Source of the DNA: Flavobacteriaceae bacterium UBA4439
GTDB taxonomy: Bacteria; Bacteroidota; Bacteroidia; Flavobacteriales; Flavobacteriaceae
Assembly (NCBI GenBank): GCA_002390455.1
Contig: DGPN01000050.1
Location: 1-61,182, forward strand
Direction: 5' to 3'
Length of the DNA: 61,182 nucleotides
In this document: in pieces, positions 43,801 through 52,321 of the stretch
Layout: each line of letters starts with the position of its first letter
Position numbering within the stretch: the first letter of the stretch is position 1
Position numbers and translations under genes: made by a program
The notes under the pieces: model-generated
The model's database searches: none
The model's input: only the letters and a program-made list of their open reading frames with translations
Told to the model about the DNA's origin: nothing

Positions 43801-45293
43801 TAGGCACCAAATGAACGGGAAATCGAAGCAATGTCACGAATTTCTTTGCTCAAAATTCCTCCACTGCCAATGGTCTCAGGGTTCAATCGGTTATTGTCAT
43901 TAGAAGGAGGATTTGAAAAACCATTTACGTTAAAAAAGTTGGTGATATTGTCATCGAGTTTGGTCTTGCTCGGATCACTTTCTCCTAAGTCCTGAAATCC
44001 AACGATATTTCGGATATTTCTGGTTTGTGATCCTCTGTTGGTAATCCAAACTTCAACACGAGTGATCTGAACTGGAGAATTGATGTAAGGATAGTTTTCG
44101 AGAAATTGATCGTAATGATCTCTAAAATATTGTGCCAAGAAATAGTGTCGGTCTTCTTCATAGTCTAATGCAAAAATATTGAACTCCTGTAGGGTTCCAC
44201 CTCCTTGAGCAACTACATTCTGGGATTGTGATCTTTGCTCAGAGAAAACAGCCGAAATGGAGGTTTTTCCGAATTTAAGATCGGTTCTTACTCCGAAGAG
44301 ACTTTGTGCCCCTTGAATTAGATTACTGTTCAGAGGCATACTGATGTTTCCAATACTGATGTTTTGTAAGATCGCATCCTCCGTAACCTTCCCGTTGAGG
44401 TAATCCGTAACATTATTCCCCAAGCCCATCATACTCTGACCGGAAAGAGCATCTGCTTTTGATTTAAGGTTAAGGATTTTTTGTTTGGCTTCGTTATAGG
44501 TACTCTGATAATCTCCAATTTTTTGTTGTATGCCCGATGCTTTTCCAGCGATATTTTTAGCACTCGACAAAAGGTTATCCGTTCTAGAATTGATCATTTC
44601 ATTCTGCGCATTGACTGATTCGGGTATGATATCAGAAATATCTGCCAATTGAAGTGGGTTAAATTCAATTTTGACCAAATTTTGAAAGTCAAAAGTTGAC
44701 TCTGTGTCATAGTTGGCTGTGATTTGTAATCGATCACCAATTTTACCCAACAAACTAAGACTGATCCTCTGGTCAAAATCAAAACCAAAACTTCTACGGT
44801 TTCTCGGAGATGCCGCTGGATTGTCATTTTTTTGGTATCGGACACCCAAGTCTATTCCAACCGATCCCTGGGGAACAATGTCAATCACGTTACTACCAAA
44901 AATGGATTGGAAAAATTTACTGTTGACATAAACCTCAGGAAGGAGATTTTTTTGGGTTTCAGATAGGTTTTCCGCATTTCCCGTTAGGGCAGCGATTTTG
45001 CCTTGAAAATATCCTTTCATCTGTTCGGCCAATACCATGGTTTGAAATTCTTTTGGCGATATTACCAAAGGGGTATTGATGGGGTAACCGTCGATGGTTT
45101 CGGTGTAGTGATACATTCCCGTTAGGGGGTCGTAGGTGTATTTTGAGCTGATAGCACTCGATTGAGTAAGCTTGGATTTGGACAAGTCATAACTGCTTTC
45201 CACCTGTCCCCACATCGAAAATCCACACATCAACAGTAGAGCGAGAAGAAAGTAATTTAAACTTAAATTTTTGTTCTTTTTTTTATAGACCAA
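37824..45293 (-). CDS. sprA: T9SS outer membrane translocon SprA
   Basis: SprA (Sov in Porphyromonas) is the giant outer membrane barrel through which T9SS cargo leaves the cell. It is needed for gliding in flavobacteria. The 2489-residue protein has a signal peptide (hydrophobic stretch about 14-27, ending MWGQ), an early TYDPLTGMYHYTETIDGYPI region, long periplasmic and barrel repeats, and a C-terminal strand ending RSGITIRYNFGN. Its size matches known SprA/Sov proteins (about 2400-2500). The start is TTG at 45293, six bases after the ruvA stop. No ATG precedes the signal peptide. Genetic order is maeB-ruvA-sprA-gcvH-tonB. Confidence 0.95.
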   Translation of the reverse strand: MVYKKKNKNLSLNYFLLALLLMCGFSMWGQVESSYDLSKSKLTQSSAISSKYTYDPLTGMYHYTETIDGYPINTPLVISPKEFQTMVLAEQMKGYFQGKIAALTGNAENLSETQKNLLPEVYVNSKFFQSIFGSNVIDIVPQGSVGIDLGVRYQKNDNPAASPRNRRSFGFDFDQRISLSLLGKIGDRLQITANYDTESTFDFQNLVKIEFNPLQLADISDIIPESVNAQNEMINSRTDNLLSSAKNIAGKASGIQQKIGDYQSTYNEAKQKILNLKSKADALSGQSMMGLGNNVTDYLNGKVTEDAILQNISIGNISMPLNSNLIQGAQSLFGVRTDLKFGKTSISAVFSEQRSQSQNVVAQGGGTLQEFNIFALDYEEDRHYFLAQYFRDHYDQFLENYPYINSPVQITRVEVWITNRGSQTRNIRNIVGFQDLGESDPSKTKLDDNITNFFNVNGFSNPPSNDNNRLNPETIGSGGILSKEIRDIASISRSFGAYNNVVNEGFDYAVLESARKLSQSEYKLHPQLGYISLNQRLSNDEVLAVAYQYTFRGKVYQVGEFANGSVETTAVTSNPTEESQSIVNNNLVVKLLKSNITDVRQPIWDLMMKNIYNTGAFQLAEENFRLNILYSDPSPINYLTPVDKSIWPENMDNRVLLNTFNLDQLNFYQDPQPEGDGFFDYIPGITIEAQYGRIIFPNIEPFGEYLFELLDDPTSQREQYKNIETYNANQKRYVFNEMYHKTKAAALETTEKNKFQLKGRYKSEGGDGIPIGAFNVPRGSVNVTAGGRVLREGIDYTVNYAIGRVKILDPALQASNVPINISVENNSFFNQQNKRFSGVNIVHKVNDKVVFGGTLLNLSENPLTQKANYGTEPVNNTMVGFNTNFSTELPFLTRWVNKIPTINTNVPSLLSFRGEVANLIAGIPKNTQLQGESNVYIDDFEGAQTNIDIKGFNSWKLSSIPFKNFKGSEVKNNDISSGFGRAKLAWYSIDPIFYAGGRPSGINNDDISLNSTRRIFIKEIFPEQDLVQGTTTVQSTLDLAYYPSEIGPYNNVTEEEFIGDTSENWAGIMRPINATNFEQSNVEFIEFWLLDTFSEIISEDDDLGELYFHLGNISEDILKDGRKQFENGLPALNGQNLVHETPWGKVPSTQSLLYAFNTVAEDRDVQDVGFDGLDDNQERLIYTNGPPEDPARDNYQFFVAATGGVLDRYKNYNGTQGNSPVAFSDTDRGNTTEPDSEDINRDQSMNTIDSYFEYRIPISKSMGVGNHPFITDVRENVKVSVPNGDEITTRWIQFKIPVQKGYYEDTQFDEYFEAINNIEDLRSIRFMRMVLKGFEQPTVLRFGTLDLVRGDWRRYNQKLNNNLPKNNNTTVDISTVNILENENRIPVNYILPPDIQREQVNNNNTIVRQNEQSMSMRICDLQPMDYRAVYKNVNVDIRQYKNLKMFLHAESIVGQKPLPGEGTGDDYNRRMVAFIRLGTDFLDNYYQIEIPLKPTDYSENSSNQFTAEEVWQPESNALEVSIKLLAKLKAAAINNSGLGKVSYFDEDLNPVSEFSPISALPGFKKYKFAVKGNPSLGSIKTLMIGVKNPSQQLGDDLCGEVWFNELRIAGIDSKGGWAAVGAMDANFADLATVAATARMSTIGFGSIDQTPNQSNREDMKQYDVVTNINLGKLLPEKWGIQLPLNINVGETFITPEYDPFYQDILLQDRLDASKRTSQRDSINEQSIDYTQRKSISLIGVRKNKTGNKPTRFYSPENFDFSYAYNELQHHDYEIKNQTDKNLQMGVNYGHSFKSLEINPFRKIKLLNRKRYWQWLKEINFSPIPNNIEMTSNINRDFSSQRFRQVYMEGVDAGKQLPLPDLQLRNYLFDWSYTISHNLTRSLRFNFTASNNNIVRNFFENDPNNPLGRVNKNLDIWDGIWDTGQTDRHFQTLSLNYKIPLRLIPFLNFIDANYNYTGDFSWQRGSNAMAAVTSEDGLPLGIVNTIQNANTKTLTGSVSFDKLYTILGLKSKKSPFDQPFARVAANNPQAQEEEKKPKNNALRKGTTYFVDLLSSIKRVQFNYSENNGKVIPGYLPNVGFLGTLDPSFGFTFGSQADVRYEVAKRGWLTNFPNFNEPFVQVHNNKLNISAQIIPLKDLTIDLNAERNYSNNLSENYLIQDRDYLALNTNEFGNFGMSTILIKTAFSGGTGIVNQNFQNFRDNRLIIANRLAAMNGTSLSNPDNDGFPEGFNKNHQTVLVASFLSAYSGSDPNKISFDPIRSTPLPNWNLKYTGLTKIKSLSKIFNRFSITHGYRSSYTLTNFQTNLEYDSTQPFLKDPLGNFKTSIFYSNINLAEQFNPLIRLDVEFKNSLKILAEMRRDRALSLSLDNSLLTEQSGNEYIMGMGYRLKDLRIRTNLGGRRVTLSGDLNLKADFSYRKNITLLRNLEYDNNQVTAGQTLMSIKFSANYNLSKNLTSVFFYDHNFSEFAISTAFPQTSIRSGITIRYNFGN

Positions 45294-45299
45294 AGAGAT

Positions 45300-45881
45300 T
45301 TAAAGTTTATTCAAGGCGGATTTAATCAATTCCTCGACCGAACTGTCAGGAGCACCTTGAATGAGTTTATCAACGACTTTTTCTGAGGCTTTTCTTGAAT
45401 AGCCAAGAACCTCTAATGCTGATAACGTTTCTTCTTTGATTGTATTGCTTTTGAAAACAGGAATTTCATCAGCTCCTTGCAAGCTTTTGATTTTGTCTTT
45501 GAGTTCAATGATTACACGCTGTGCTGTCTTTAGTCCAATGCCCTTCACCCCCTGTATGGTGGCGACATCTTCAGTTCCAATGGCCTGCTGTATTTCGACA
45601 GGAGTAAGAGAAGATAGCATCGTTCTTGCAGTGCTAGTTCCTATACCAGACACAGAAATTAAAAGTCTGAATACTGCTCTTTCCAAAACCGAAAAAAATC
45701 CATACAAAATATGTGCATCCTCTCTGACTTGAAGGTGGGTGAATAGCTTGATATTTTCATCAGACGAAAGACTGGAAAAAGTGTACAGTGAGATATTGAT
45801 CTCATAGCCAATACCATTACAATCCACCACAACTTGAGTTGGATTTTTTTCAACGAGCTTACCTTTAATTTGTGTTATCAT
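45300..45881 (-). CDS. ruvA: Holliday junction branch migration protein RuvA
   Basis: RuvA binds four-way DNA junctions as a tetramer and recruits the RuvB motor. The 193-residue protein has the N-terminal OB domain (MITQIKGKLVEKNPTQVVVDCNGIGYEI), two helix-hairpin-helix motifs (VSGIGTSTARTML and IQGVKGIGLKTAQRVIIEL) and the C-terminal domain III (LEVLGYSRKASEKVVDKL) that contacts RuvB. Its ATG overlaps the maeB TGA (ATGA), and sprA begins directly after its stop, so a DNA repair gene is co-translated with a secretion gene. Confidence 0.97.
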   Translation of the reverse strand: MITQIKGKLVEKNPTQVVVDCNGIGYEINISLYTFSSLSSDENIKLFTHLQVREDAHILYGFFSVLERAVFRLLISVSGIGTSTARTMLSSLTPVEIQQAIGTEDVATIQGVKGIGLKTAQRVIIELKDKIKSLQGADEIPVFKSNTIKEETLSALEVLGYSRKASEKVVDKLIQGAPDSSVEELIKSALNKL

Positions 45882-48163
45882 TTTTTTGCTTTCAATTTTA
45901 ATTTTTCTTGGGAATCTATCCCAGCAATGGCTGCCATATTGACGATTTCATCGACCGAAGCCCCCAATTGAAGGATATGTGCAGACTGCTGAAGCCCCAT
46001 CAAAATGGGTCCTATGGACAAGGTGTTGTCCAATTCCTTAATGATTTTGTAGGTAATATTGGCGGCATCTAAATTGGGGAAAATTAAGGTATTGACATTT
46101 CTGTTGTGGAGGAAAGAAAAAGGAAATCGCTCTCCCAACATTTCATTGTTTAGCGCAAAGTCAGATTGAACAGGCCCATCGGCAATCAGATCGGGGAACA
46201 TACGGTGCAAGTAGCTGACAGCTTGGGATACTTTTTTGGCCTGAGGAAAAGGAGAAGATCCAAAGTTATTGTAGGACAAAAGGGCAACCACAGGCTCCAC
46301 CCCAAACATTTTGACCGTTTGAGAGGTCATATGGGCTATTTTGGCCAATTCTTTGGAAGAGGGATCTACATTGATAGAGGTATCGGACAGGAAAAGCATA
46401 CCTCTTTTGGTAAGCATCAAATTGGTAGCGGCAACTTTATCCACCCCTTTGGCCTTGCCCATGACCTCCAAAATGGGTTTCACTACTGCAGGATATTTTC
46501 TTGAAAAACCAGAGAGCATGGTGTCAGCATCTCCCTCTCTGACCATCATAGCGGCGAAGTAATTCCGTTCTCGTAGCAAACTGTCACATTCGTAGAGGGT
46601 TTTACCTCTTCTTTTTTGCGTTTCCCAAAAGGCTTTGGCATAACGCCGCCGACTCTCAATATGTTCATCGGTTTTGGGATCAATAATTTTTACATCTTCT
46701 TCAAATTCAATGGACTCCATCAGGTTTTGAATGGTTTCTTTATTGCCCAACAAAATGGGGATTCCAATTCTTTCCTCATGAATAATTTGGGCGGCTTTGA
46801 TCACATCCAACTGGTCAGCCTCAGCAAAAACGATGGTCTTGGGCTCAGATTTCGCCCTGTCATGAATCATTCTGAGAATTTTTTGATGTCCTCCCAATCG
46901 TTCGGCCAGCTCCAACTCATATCGCATCCAGTCCTCAATGGGTTCTTGAGCAACTCCAGAGGCAATGGCTGCCTTGGCAACCGCAACGGGTACCTCAACG
47001 ATCAAACGGGGGTCAAAAGGTTTGGGAATAATGTAGTCTTTACCAAAATTGAGCTTTGTTTCTTCATAAGCAATATTGACCCGCTCTGGTACGGATTGTT
47101 TGGCCAATTTTGCCAGTGCCTTCACTGCGGCCATTTTCATAGCTTCATTGATTTTGGTAGCCCTAACATCAAGTGCACCCCTAAAAATAAATGGAAATCC
47201 CAAAACATTATTCACCTGATTGGGGTGATCCGACCTTCCCGTGGCCATAATAATATCATCTCGGGTTTTACAGGCCAAATCGTAATCGATTTCGGGAGTG
47301 GGATTGGCCATAGCAAAAACGATAGGGTTTTTGGTCATGGACAACAACATTTTTTCGTTCAAAATATTGGGTTGGGACAATCCAATAAAAACATCTGCCC
47401 CAATCATAGCCTCAGCCAAGGTGTCAATTTCTCGATCCGTAGCAAATTCTGCTTTTTGGCTGCTCAGATCTGGTCGGGAATTCCTGATGACTCCCTTGCT
47501 GTCCAACATGACAATATTTTCATTTTTAGCACCAAAAGATTGGTAAAGACGGGTACAAGAAATGGCCGCAGCTCCTGCCCCAGAGATGACGATCTTGACC
47601 TCATCTATCTTTTTATCAGACAACTCTAAGGCATTGATCAATGCGGCACAAGAGATGATAGCAGTTCCATGCTGATCATCATGCATTAAGGGAATATCGA
47701 GCTCCTCCTTAAGTCTATTTTCAATCTCAAAAGCTTCTGGAGCTTTGATATCCTCTAAATTAATTCCACCAAAAGTAGGTGCAATGGCTTTTACGGTTTG
47801 AATGAATTTTTCGGGGTCTTTTTCATTGATCTCAATATCAAAAACATCGATATCTGCAAAAATTTTAAAAAGCAGTGCCTTTCCCTCCATCACAGGTTTT
47901 GAGGCTTCTGGACCAATGTCCCCTAATCCCAAAACGGCAGTTCCATTGGAAATGACCGCTACCAGATTACCTTTATTGGTGTATTTGTAAACATCATCTG
48001 GCTTTTTTTCAATTTCTTGACAAGGAATCGCAACCCCAGGGGAATAGGCAAGCGCAAGGTCTCTTTGCGTTCGATAGCTTTTGGTAGGCACAACTTCGGT
48101 TTTTCCAGGTTTGGGTTTGGCGTGATAAACTAAAGCTTGTCTTCTTTGTTGGTTGTTTTTCAT
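45878..48163 (-). CDS. maeB: NADP-dependent malic enzyme (fused to phosphotransacetylase-like domain)
   Basis: MaeB oxidatively decarboxylates malate to pyruvate, producing NADPH. The 761-residue protein begins at the ATG 48163 (MKNNQQRRQALVYHAKPKPGK). A 20-codon longer frame would start upstream of a TATTTTTG element at 48182-48189. The N-terminal malic enzyme domain shows YSPGVAIPCQEI, LGDIGPEASKPVMEGKALLF, HDDQHGTA and ISGAGAAAISC. The C-terminal ~330 residues resemble phosphate acetyltransferase (KTIVFAEADQLDVIKAAQII) and serve as a regulatory domain. Confidence 0.95.
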   Translation of the reverse strand: MKNNQQRRQALVYHAKPKPGKTEVVPTKSYRTQRDLALAYSPGVAIPCQEIEKKPDDVYKYTNKGNLVAVISNGTAVLGLGDIGPEASKPVMEGKALLFKIFADIDVFDIEINEKDPEKFIQTVKAIAPTFGGINLEDIKAPEAFEIENRLKEELDIPLMHDDQHGTAIISCAALINALELSDKKIDEVKIVISGAGAAAISCTRLYQSFGAKNENIVMLDSKGVIRNSRPDLSSQKAEFATDREIDTLAEAMIGADVFIGLSQPNILNEKMLLSMTKNPIVFAMANPTPEIDYDLACKTRDDIIMATGRSDHPNQVNNVLGFPFIFRGALDVRATKINEAMKMAAVKALAKLAKQSVPERVNIAYEETKLNFGKDYIIPKPFDPRLIVEVPVAVAKAAIASGVAQEPIEDWMRYELELAERLGGHQKILRMIHDRAKSEPKTIVFAEADQLDVIKAAQIIHEERIGIPILLGNKETIQNLMESIEFEEDVKIIDPKTDEHIESRRRYAKAFWETQKRRGKTLYECDSLLRERNYFAAMMVREGDADTMLSGFSRKYPAVVKPILEVMGKAKGVDKVAATNLMLTKRGMLFLSDTSINVDPSSKELAKIAHMTSQTVKMFGVEPVVALLSYNNFGSSPFPQAKKVSQAVSYLHRMFPDLIADGPVQSDFALNNEMLGERFPFSFLHNRNVNTLIFPNLDAANITYKIIKELDNTLSIGPILMGLQQSAHILQLGASVDEIVNMAAIAGIDSQEKLKLKAKK

Positions 48164-48251
48164 TGGGTTATTTGTATGATACAAAAATAGTAAAACAAAA
48201 ATGGGGTCATCTCTTGAAACCAAAATGAAAAAGATGGTATTGGAAGAAACG

Positions 48252-50144
48252 TCATTTTTTTTCTAACTCCAAAACAAACTTGCCAGAATGATCAATAGGC
48301 CAGCTGTGAAAAGGGTCTATCAATTCATCTATGACCAAGGCAAAGTTTCCACGGCTGATATTTTCCTCAACTGTGATTTTAGTTTCGGAAAAATCCTGAA
48401 AGGTTTGAATACTATTAAGCCAATAAGGAATTGCATTTTCTGGTGAAAAAACCAAATACAATTTCTTAAACCACTCCATCATATCCCCATTTTTAAGGGA
48501 TACAGGAGTTGAAACAGTCTTAAACTGATTTAAAATGGATAAAGCATGATCCAAATCTTTCTGAGATAATTTCTCTTCAGGGAAAAACCAAGTTTGATTT
48601 TCCCATCCTACATTCATCCCAGTACCCTTTAAGATTCCCGTTGCACCAATACGCTGATATACTTGAAAACGGGGATGGTTTTTGGCTACATCCAAATATG
48701 GTAAAATGTACCCACCATTGCCTAACAATTGTGCTTGGACTTTCCTTACCCCTACTAATTTTGGGGATATGTTTTCTATGATACTCAATGCTGCCAAAAC
48801 ACCTGCCGCTTGCCCTATCTGCATTACTACAGGTTGTAATCGGGTTGTTCCATTTACAATATTGGTAACGGATATAGATTTTTCAGCCACAATAAAATAA
48901 TCCTCAACCTTGGGAAGTAACGAGCCTAGGGGTAAACTGTATGAAGGAACAGGATAAAAATGAAGCTCGGGTAAATTCGCAGCATCTGGGTGGCTTGCGT
49001 GGTGGTGATCCACTGGATAATCTCCTACAGCGATACCCGTTCTGTAAAGTGATTGCTCTTGGTCATAGGGTCGTCCTATGTGATTCACTGTAAGGGTAGT
49101 AAGACCATGAATCCTTCTGGATTCGCGGTGATAGGGGATCAAGGGAAAACCGTCCGTTGTCGGAAATTCATCTTCAGTGAGTCCATAGGTGTTGAATCCC
49201 AATTCGGTTTGTAAGTAGTACAAAAACTGCAAAGACTTTAGCTTGGCTGCTTCAAATGATTTTTTTCGCTCTTCTCGGGTTTGATCCACCGCATTGACAT
49301 AGTAATCGTTTCCGTTAATCGGCCAATTGATCATCACCTTTTCATTAGGCAAACGTCCGTAGGACAACAAGCTGTCCTTGGGCCATAAGGTTCTGTTCAT
49401 AAATTCACCATCTTGACAAAGGTCACTCTCACTAGCACAATAAAAAACTTCTGGATCATAACCCTCTGGTTTTTCGATGGTTTTATCTACTCCGTAATCC
49501 TCTAATATCATTACATAAGTCAAATCCTGAATGACATCATTTTCTTTTTCGGGGGCAATATCCTCTCCATAGGTTTTTCTACTGTCCATTCCTAAATCAT
49601 AAGGAATTCCAACTTGCATGGCAATATCTCCCAATTCTGTTGCGTCAATTACGACCTTTGCATGAATTTCAAAAGTTTGATTTTGTCCATTGACAGCTAT
49701 TCTCCAGCCCTTATCATTTTTTTCAATGGCAGAAACCTTGACTCCAAAAAAGGGCTTGATCAAGGGTTCATTTTTGACCATATTTTGGAATATCTGATGG
49801 CCTACAGAAGGTTCAAAAAGATGGTTGCTTACCCAACCCGTTTGCAAGGCTTTTTTACTACCGTAATGGTGAATCAAACTATCTCTATATTCTCCCCAAA
49901 TACCTGAGGGGAGTTTGGTATTTCCATCAACAGCACTCACCCCCGCTGCAGTAAGCATTCCCCCCAACCAGGGACCTTCCTCCAAAAGAGTAGTCTCAAC
50001 TCCTTGTCGAGCCGAGGACAATGCTGCCGATACTCCGCTGGCACTCCCTCCGATGACCAAGACATCAGTATGCAAAGCATCTTGAGTGCATGAAATATTA
50101 AACAAAAACAATAGGGCCAGAAAATGGATAAAAGTCCTTTTCAC
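48252..50144 (-). CDS. FAD-dependent oxidoreductase, exported lipoprotein
   Basis: This is a 630-residue flavoprotein. From GTG 50144 the N-terminus VKRTFIHFLALLFLFNISC is a lipoprotein signal with the cysteine at residue 19, placing it outside the cytoplasm. The FAD-binding GxGxxG-like motif is DVLVIGGSASGVSAALSSARQG, followed by ETTLLEEGPWLGGMLTAAG. ATELGDIAMQVGIPYDLG and the C-terminal VVMQIGQAAGVLAALSIIE fit the PF12831 FAD_oxidored family, some of which act in polysaccharide or sugar-acid catabolism. A longer GTG start at 50183 is possible. It is the last gene of the minus arm of the catabolic locus. Confidence 0.85.
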   Translation of the reverse strand: MKRTFIHFLALLFLFNISCTQDALHTDVLVIGGSASGVSAALSSARQGVETTLLEEGPWLGGMLTAAGVSAVDGNTKLPSGIWGEYRDSLIHHYGSKKALQTGWVSNHLFEPSVGHQIFQNMVKNEPLIKPFFGVKVSAIEKNDKGWRIAVNGQNQTFEIHAKVVIDATELGDIAMQVGIPYDLGMDSRKTYGEDIAPEKENDVIQDLTYVMILEDYGVDKTIEKPEGYDPEVFYCASESDLCQDGEFMNRTLWPKDSLLSYGRLPNEKVMINWPINGNDYYVNAVDQTREERKKSFEAAKLKSLQFLYYLQTELGFNTYGLTEDEFPTTDGFPLIPYHRESRRIHGLTTLTVNHIGRPYDQEQSLYRTGIAVGDYPVDHHHASHPDAANLPELHFYPVPSYSLPLGSLLPKVEDYFIVAEKSISVTNIVNGTTRLQPVVMQIGQAAGVLAALSIIENISPKLVGVRKVQAQLLGNGGYILPYLDVAKNHPRFQVYQRIGATGILKGTGMNVGWENQTWFFPEEKLSQKDLDHALSILNQFKTVSTPVSLKNGDMMEWFKKLYLVFSPENAIPYWLNSIQTFQDFSETKITVEENISRGNFALVIDELIDPFHSWPIDHSGKFVLELEKK

Positions 50145-50207
50145 ACATTTAGATTTTAAACGTACCCTCTTTTGTGAAGGCACTATTATAATTTGAAAAT
50201 ATCTGTA

Positions 50208-51377
50208 TCATATATTAAGTCTTTTTGATATTTCATGAAGTTGCAACAAAGCACGCGGGACATGGAAGCAACCTTTCCATTTTCCTCCTTTCAAATGGAG
50301 TAATACCTCCCCGGATCGATTCAAATAACCATACCACTCTCCAGCCCGTTTTGGATCTCTAAAATGTTTCCAGGTATAACCATGAATCTTATCAAACCAA
50401 TCCCAACAAGCCTTTGAAGAAGTAAGTTCGAATCCCCTCAGAAAACAGATCATGGCTTCCAAATGAACCCACCACAATTTCTGATCCCATTCCAGTTGCT
50501 GGAGGGGATGCCCTTGAGCATCCTGAAAATAAAAAATTCCTTCTTTGTCCTTGTCCCATCCTTTTTCTACAATGGACAGGGATATTTCAACTGCTTTATC
50601 GATCCAATCTTTTCGATCAAACTGTACGCCCAAATCCATTATAAACCACATGGCCTCTAAGCCATGACCCGGATTGACCAAACGCCCTTCAAAAGTATCA
50701 GAAAAATCTCCATTTGGAGAAACGTTCTCAAGGATGACCCCTCTTTTTTGATCCCAAAAGTGATCGAAAATTTCATTTACACAATCATTTGTTCGCTCAT
50801 ATTTTTCGGTCTCATCCACCAAGTCTCCCAATTCATTGTAGAGGTTGCAAAGAATCATAGGGAGGGCAAAATTCTTTAAGGGACGGGTATTGGGAAAAGA
50901 TTTATCCCAATGGCCTTTCGGTTTTTCAGCCCTTTCAATAATTTTCTTCAAGCTTTGGTCCACTGCATTTTTGTATTTTTCTGCCCCAGTGATTTGGTGC
51001 ATTTTCCCCATAGCCATACAAGCGAAGGTGTAAGAAAAAATATTGTAGGGTACCACCAAAGCTTGCCCATCTCTTCTTAAAGAAAAAAACCAATTGAACT
51101 CCCCGTCATGCGCTTTTGACTCCAAGAAATCACTTCCATGTTCCGCAATTTTACGCCAAGAGTCTCTTTGCTCCAAACGGTCATATAGAGTAGCAAATGT
51201 CCATACTTGTCGGGCCTGTAACCAGACAAATTTGTCGGTATCATAAATCTTGTGATGGTCATCAATACAAGTAAAAAAGCCCCCGTATTCTTGATCAATA
51301 CTGTATTGCTCCCAGAATGGAATCACCTCTTCGGTCAATTCTTTTAAATACAATGCTGAAAAAGAGGAACCGCTCAT
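50208..51377 (-). CDS. AGE-family epimerase/isomerase
   Basis: This is a 389-residue cytoplasmic (alpha/alpha)6-barrel enzyme of the N-acylglucosamine 2-epimerase family, which interconverts amino sugars or hexoses (mannose/glucose, GlcNAc/ManNAc, cellobiose epimerases). Family landmarks are WLQARQVWTFATLYDR, VNPGHGLEAMWFIMDLG with a conserved His, KLWWVHLEAMICF, and KGCFHVPRALLQL with the catalytic His near the C-terminus. It has no signal peptide. Its start overlaps the DUF4434 gene by 4 bases (ATGA). The substrate is unknown, and a neutral sugar or N-acyl sugar are both possible. Confidence 0.9.
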   Translation of the reverse strand: MSGSSFSALYLKELTEEVIPFWEQYSIDQEYGGFFTCIDDHHKIYDTDKFVWLQARQVWTFATLYDRLEQRDSWRKIAEHGSDFLESKAHDGEFNWFFSLRRDGQALVVPYNIFSYTFACMAMGKMHQITGAEKYKNAVDQSLKKIIERAEKPKGHWDKSFPNTRPLKNFALPMILCNLYNELGDLVDETEKYERTNDCVNEIFDHFWDQKRGVILENVSPNGDFSDTFEGRLVNPGHGLEAMWFIMDLGVQFDRKDWIDKAVEISLSIVEKGWDKDKEGIFYFQDAQGHPLQQLEWDQKLWWVHLEAMICFLRGFELTSSKACWDWFDKIHGYTWKHFRDPKRAGEWYGYLNRSGEVLLHLKGGKWKGCFHVPRALLQLHEISKRLNI

Positions 51378-52321
51378 TTATTTTCTTTTAAATATTCTAA
51401 ATATCGATTGTAGAGGTGACCCGCCTGTGGATAAGCCGATTGAGGACTCATAAAATGTGAAAACTCAAAAGTAATGGCCTCCGAAATCCCCACTTTGCCA
51501 GCCGTCTCCAGTTTATACCTCAACTTATCCCATTTGATGGGTAAAAACTTGATGGGCATATCCCTATCAAAAGTCTCCGAATTAATCCAAGAGGTGATTT
51601 GATTTTGATCCGCCAAAGATTTATTGATCTTGATAAATTCTTCCAGCTGATCATATTCCACATGTCCATCCTGAAAGGCAACTATATCAACGCTTTTCTG
51701 TATCCCTTTAAAAATAGACTCCCAAGTTTTGTAATGTTCTTCCAAGCTAATGGAATCATCCCGTCGGCTTTGATTAGTATATTGAGAAAGGTTTTTAAAC
51801 CCATCAATGTAGGGAGATATCAGAACAGGAAGCCCTTTGGAAACCTGCTTACAATACTGCCCCAAGCCAGCATATAGATCAATTATTCCTCCAATATTTT
51901 TATTGCATTCCTGAGACAAGTACCAACCTTTAAAAGCCTTGAATTGTCCATATTGCTCCCATACTTCATCGATAACTTTGCAGTTGAGCCTTATCTCTTT
52001 TTCATACGCCCCAGAAGTCCAGTATTTTCCTGAGTCGTACAAGCCAAAATAAAAATCCATATTGTTTTCTTCACTCAAGCGAAGAAACATCCCCACCAAA
52101 TCTGTGGTGGGTGGAATCGCTTTTTCTTCGGATTGAAGAACTTTGGAAGGATAGGTAATCCAATTTTTATACCCAGACCTTATTAAAATGACCTTGTCGA
52201 TCCCTGCCGATTTCATGAATTTAAAATCCAAAGACCATTCCTTTTCACTCCAATTCTGATGAGGGATGTCGTGACTAATCTCATCTAAAAAAGTCCCTTT
52301 TATTTGAAGTTTATCAATCAT
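51374..52321 (-). CDS. DUF4434 family TIM-barrel protein
   Basis: This is a 315-residue cytoplasmic protein with the look of a glycoside-hydrolase-like TIM barrel (DUF4434). Landmarks are IKGTFLDEISHDIPHQNWSE at the N-terminus, KVILIRSGYKNW, MDFYFGLYDSGKYWTSG, AFKGWYLSQECN, and SEAITFEFSHFMSP near the end. The Tyr/Trp-rich ends of strands and the acidic residues in YLSQE and ITFEF are plausible catalytic positions, but this is inference. It begins directly after the symporter stop and overlaps the epimerase gene, so it belongs to the sugar-processing arm. Confidence 0.75.
   Translation of the reverse strand: MIDKLQIKGTFLDEISHDIPHQNWSEKEWSLDFKFMKSAGIDKVILIRSGYKNWITYPSKVLQSEEKAIPPTTDLVGMFLRLSEENNMDFYFGLYDSGKYWTSGAYEKEIRLNCKVIDEVWEQYGQFKAFKGWYLSQECNKNIGGIIDLYAGLGQYCKQVSKGLPVLISPYIDGFKNLSQYTNQSRRDDSISLEEHYKTWESIFKGIQKSVDIVAFQDGHVEYDQLEEFIKINKSLADQNQITSWINSETFDRDMPIKFLPIKWDKLRYKLETAGKVGISEAITFEFSHFMSPQSAYPQAGHLYNRYLEYLKENK

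Noticed and set aside
38000..45000. Several 60-126 codon frames on both strands inside sprA
   Set aside because: All are overlapped by a continuous, conserved 2489-residue SprA frame, and none has a signal or motif.
46616..47629. 337-codon plus-strand reading frame
   Set aside because: It lies wholly antisense to the clearly conserved malic enzyme gene, has no family motif, and is rich in Gly/Asn/Phe/His as expected from reading the complement of a coding frame.
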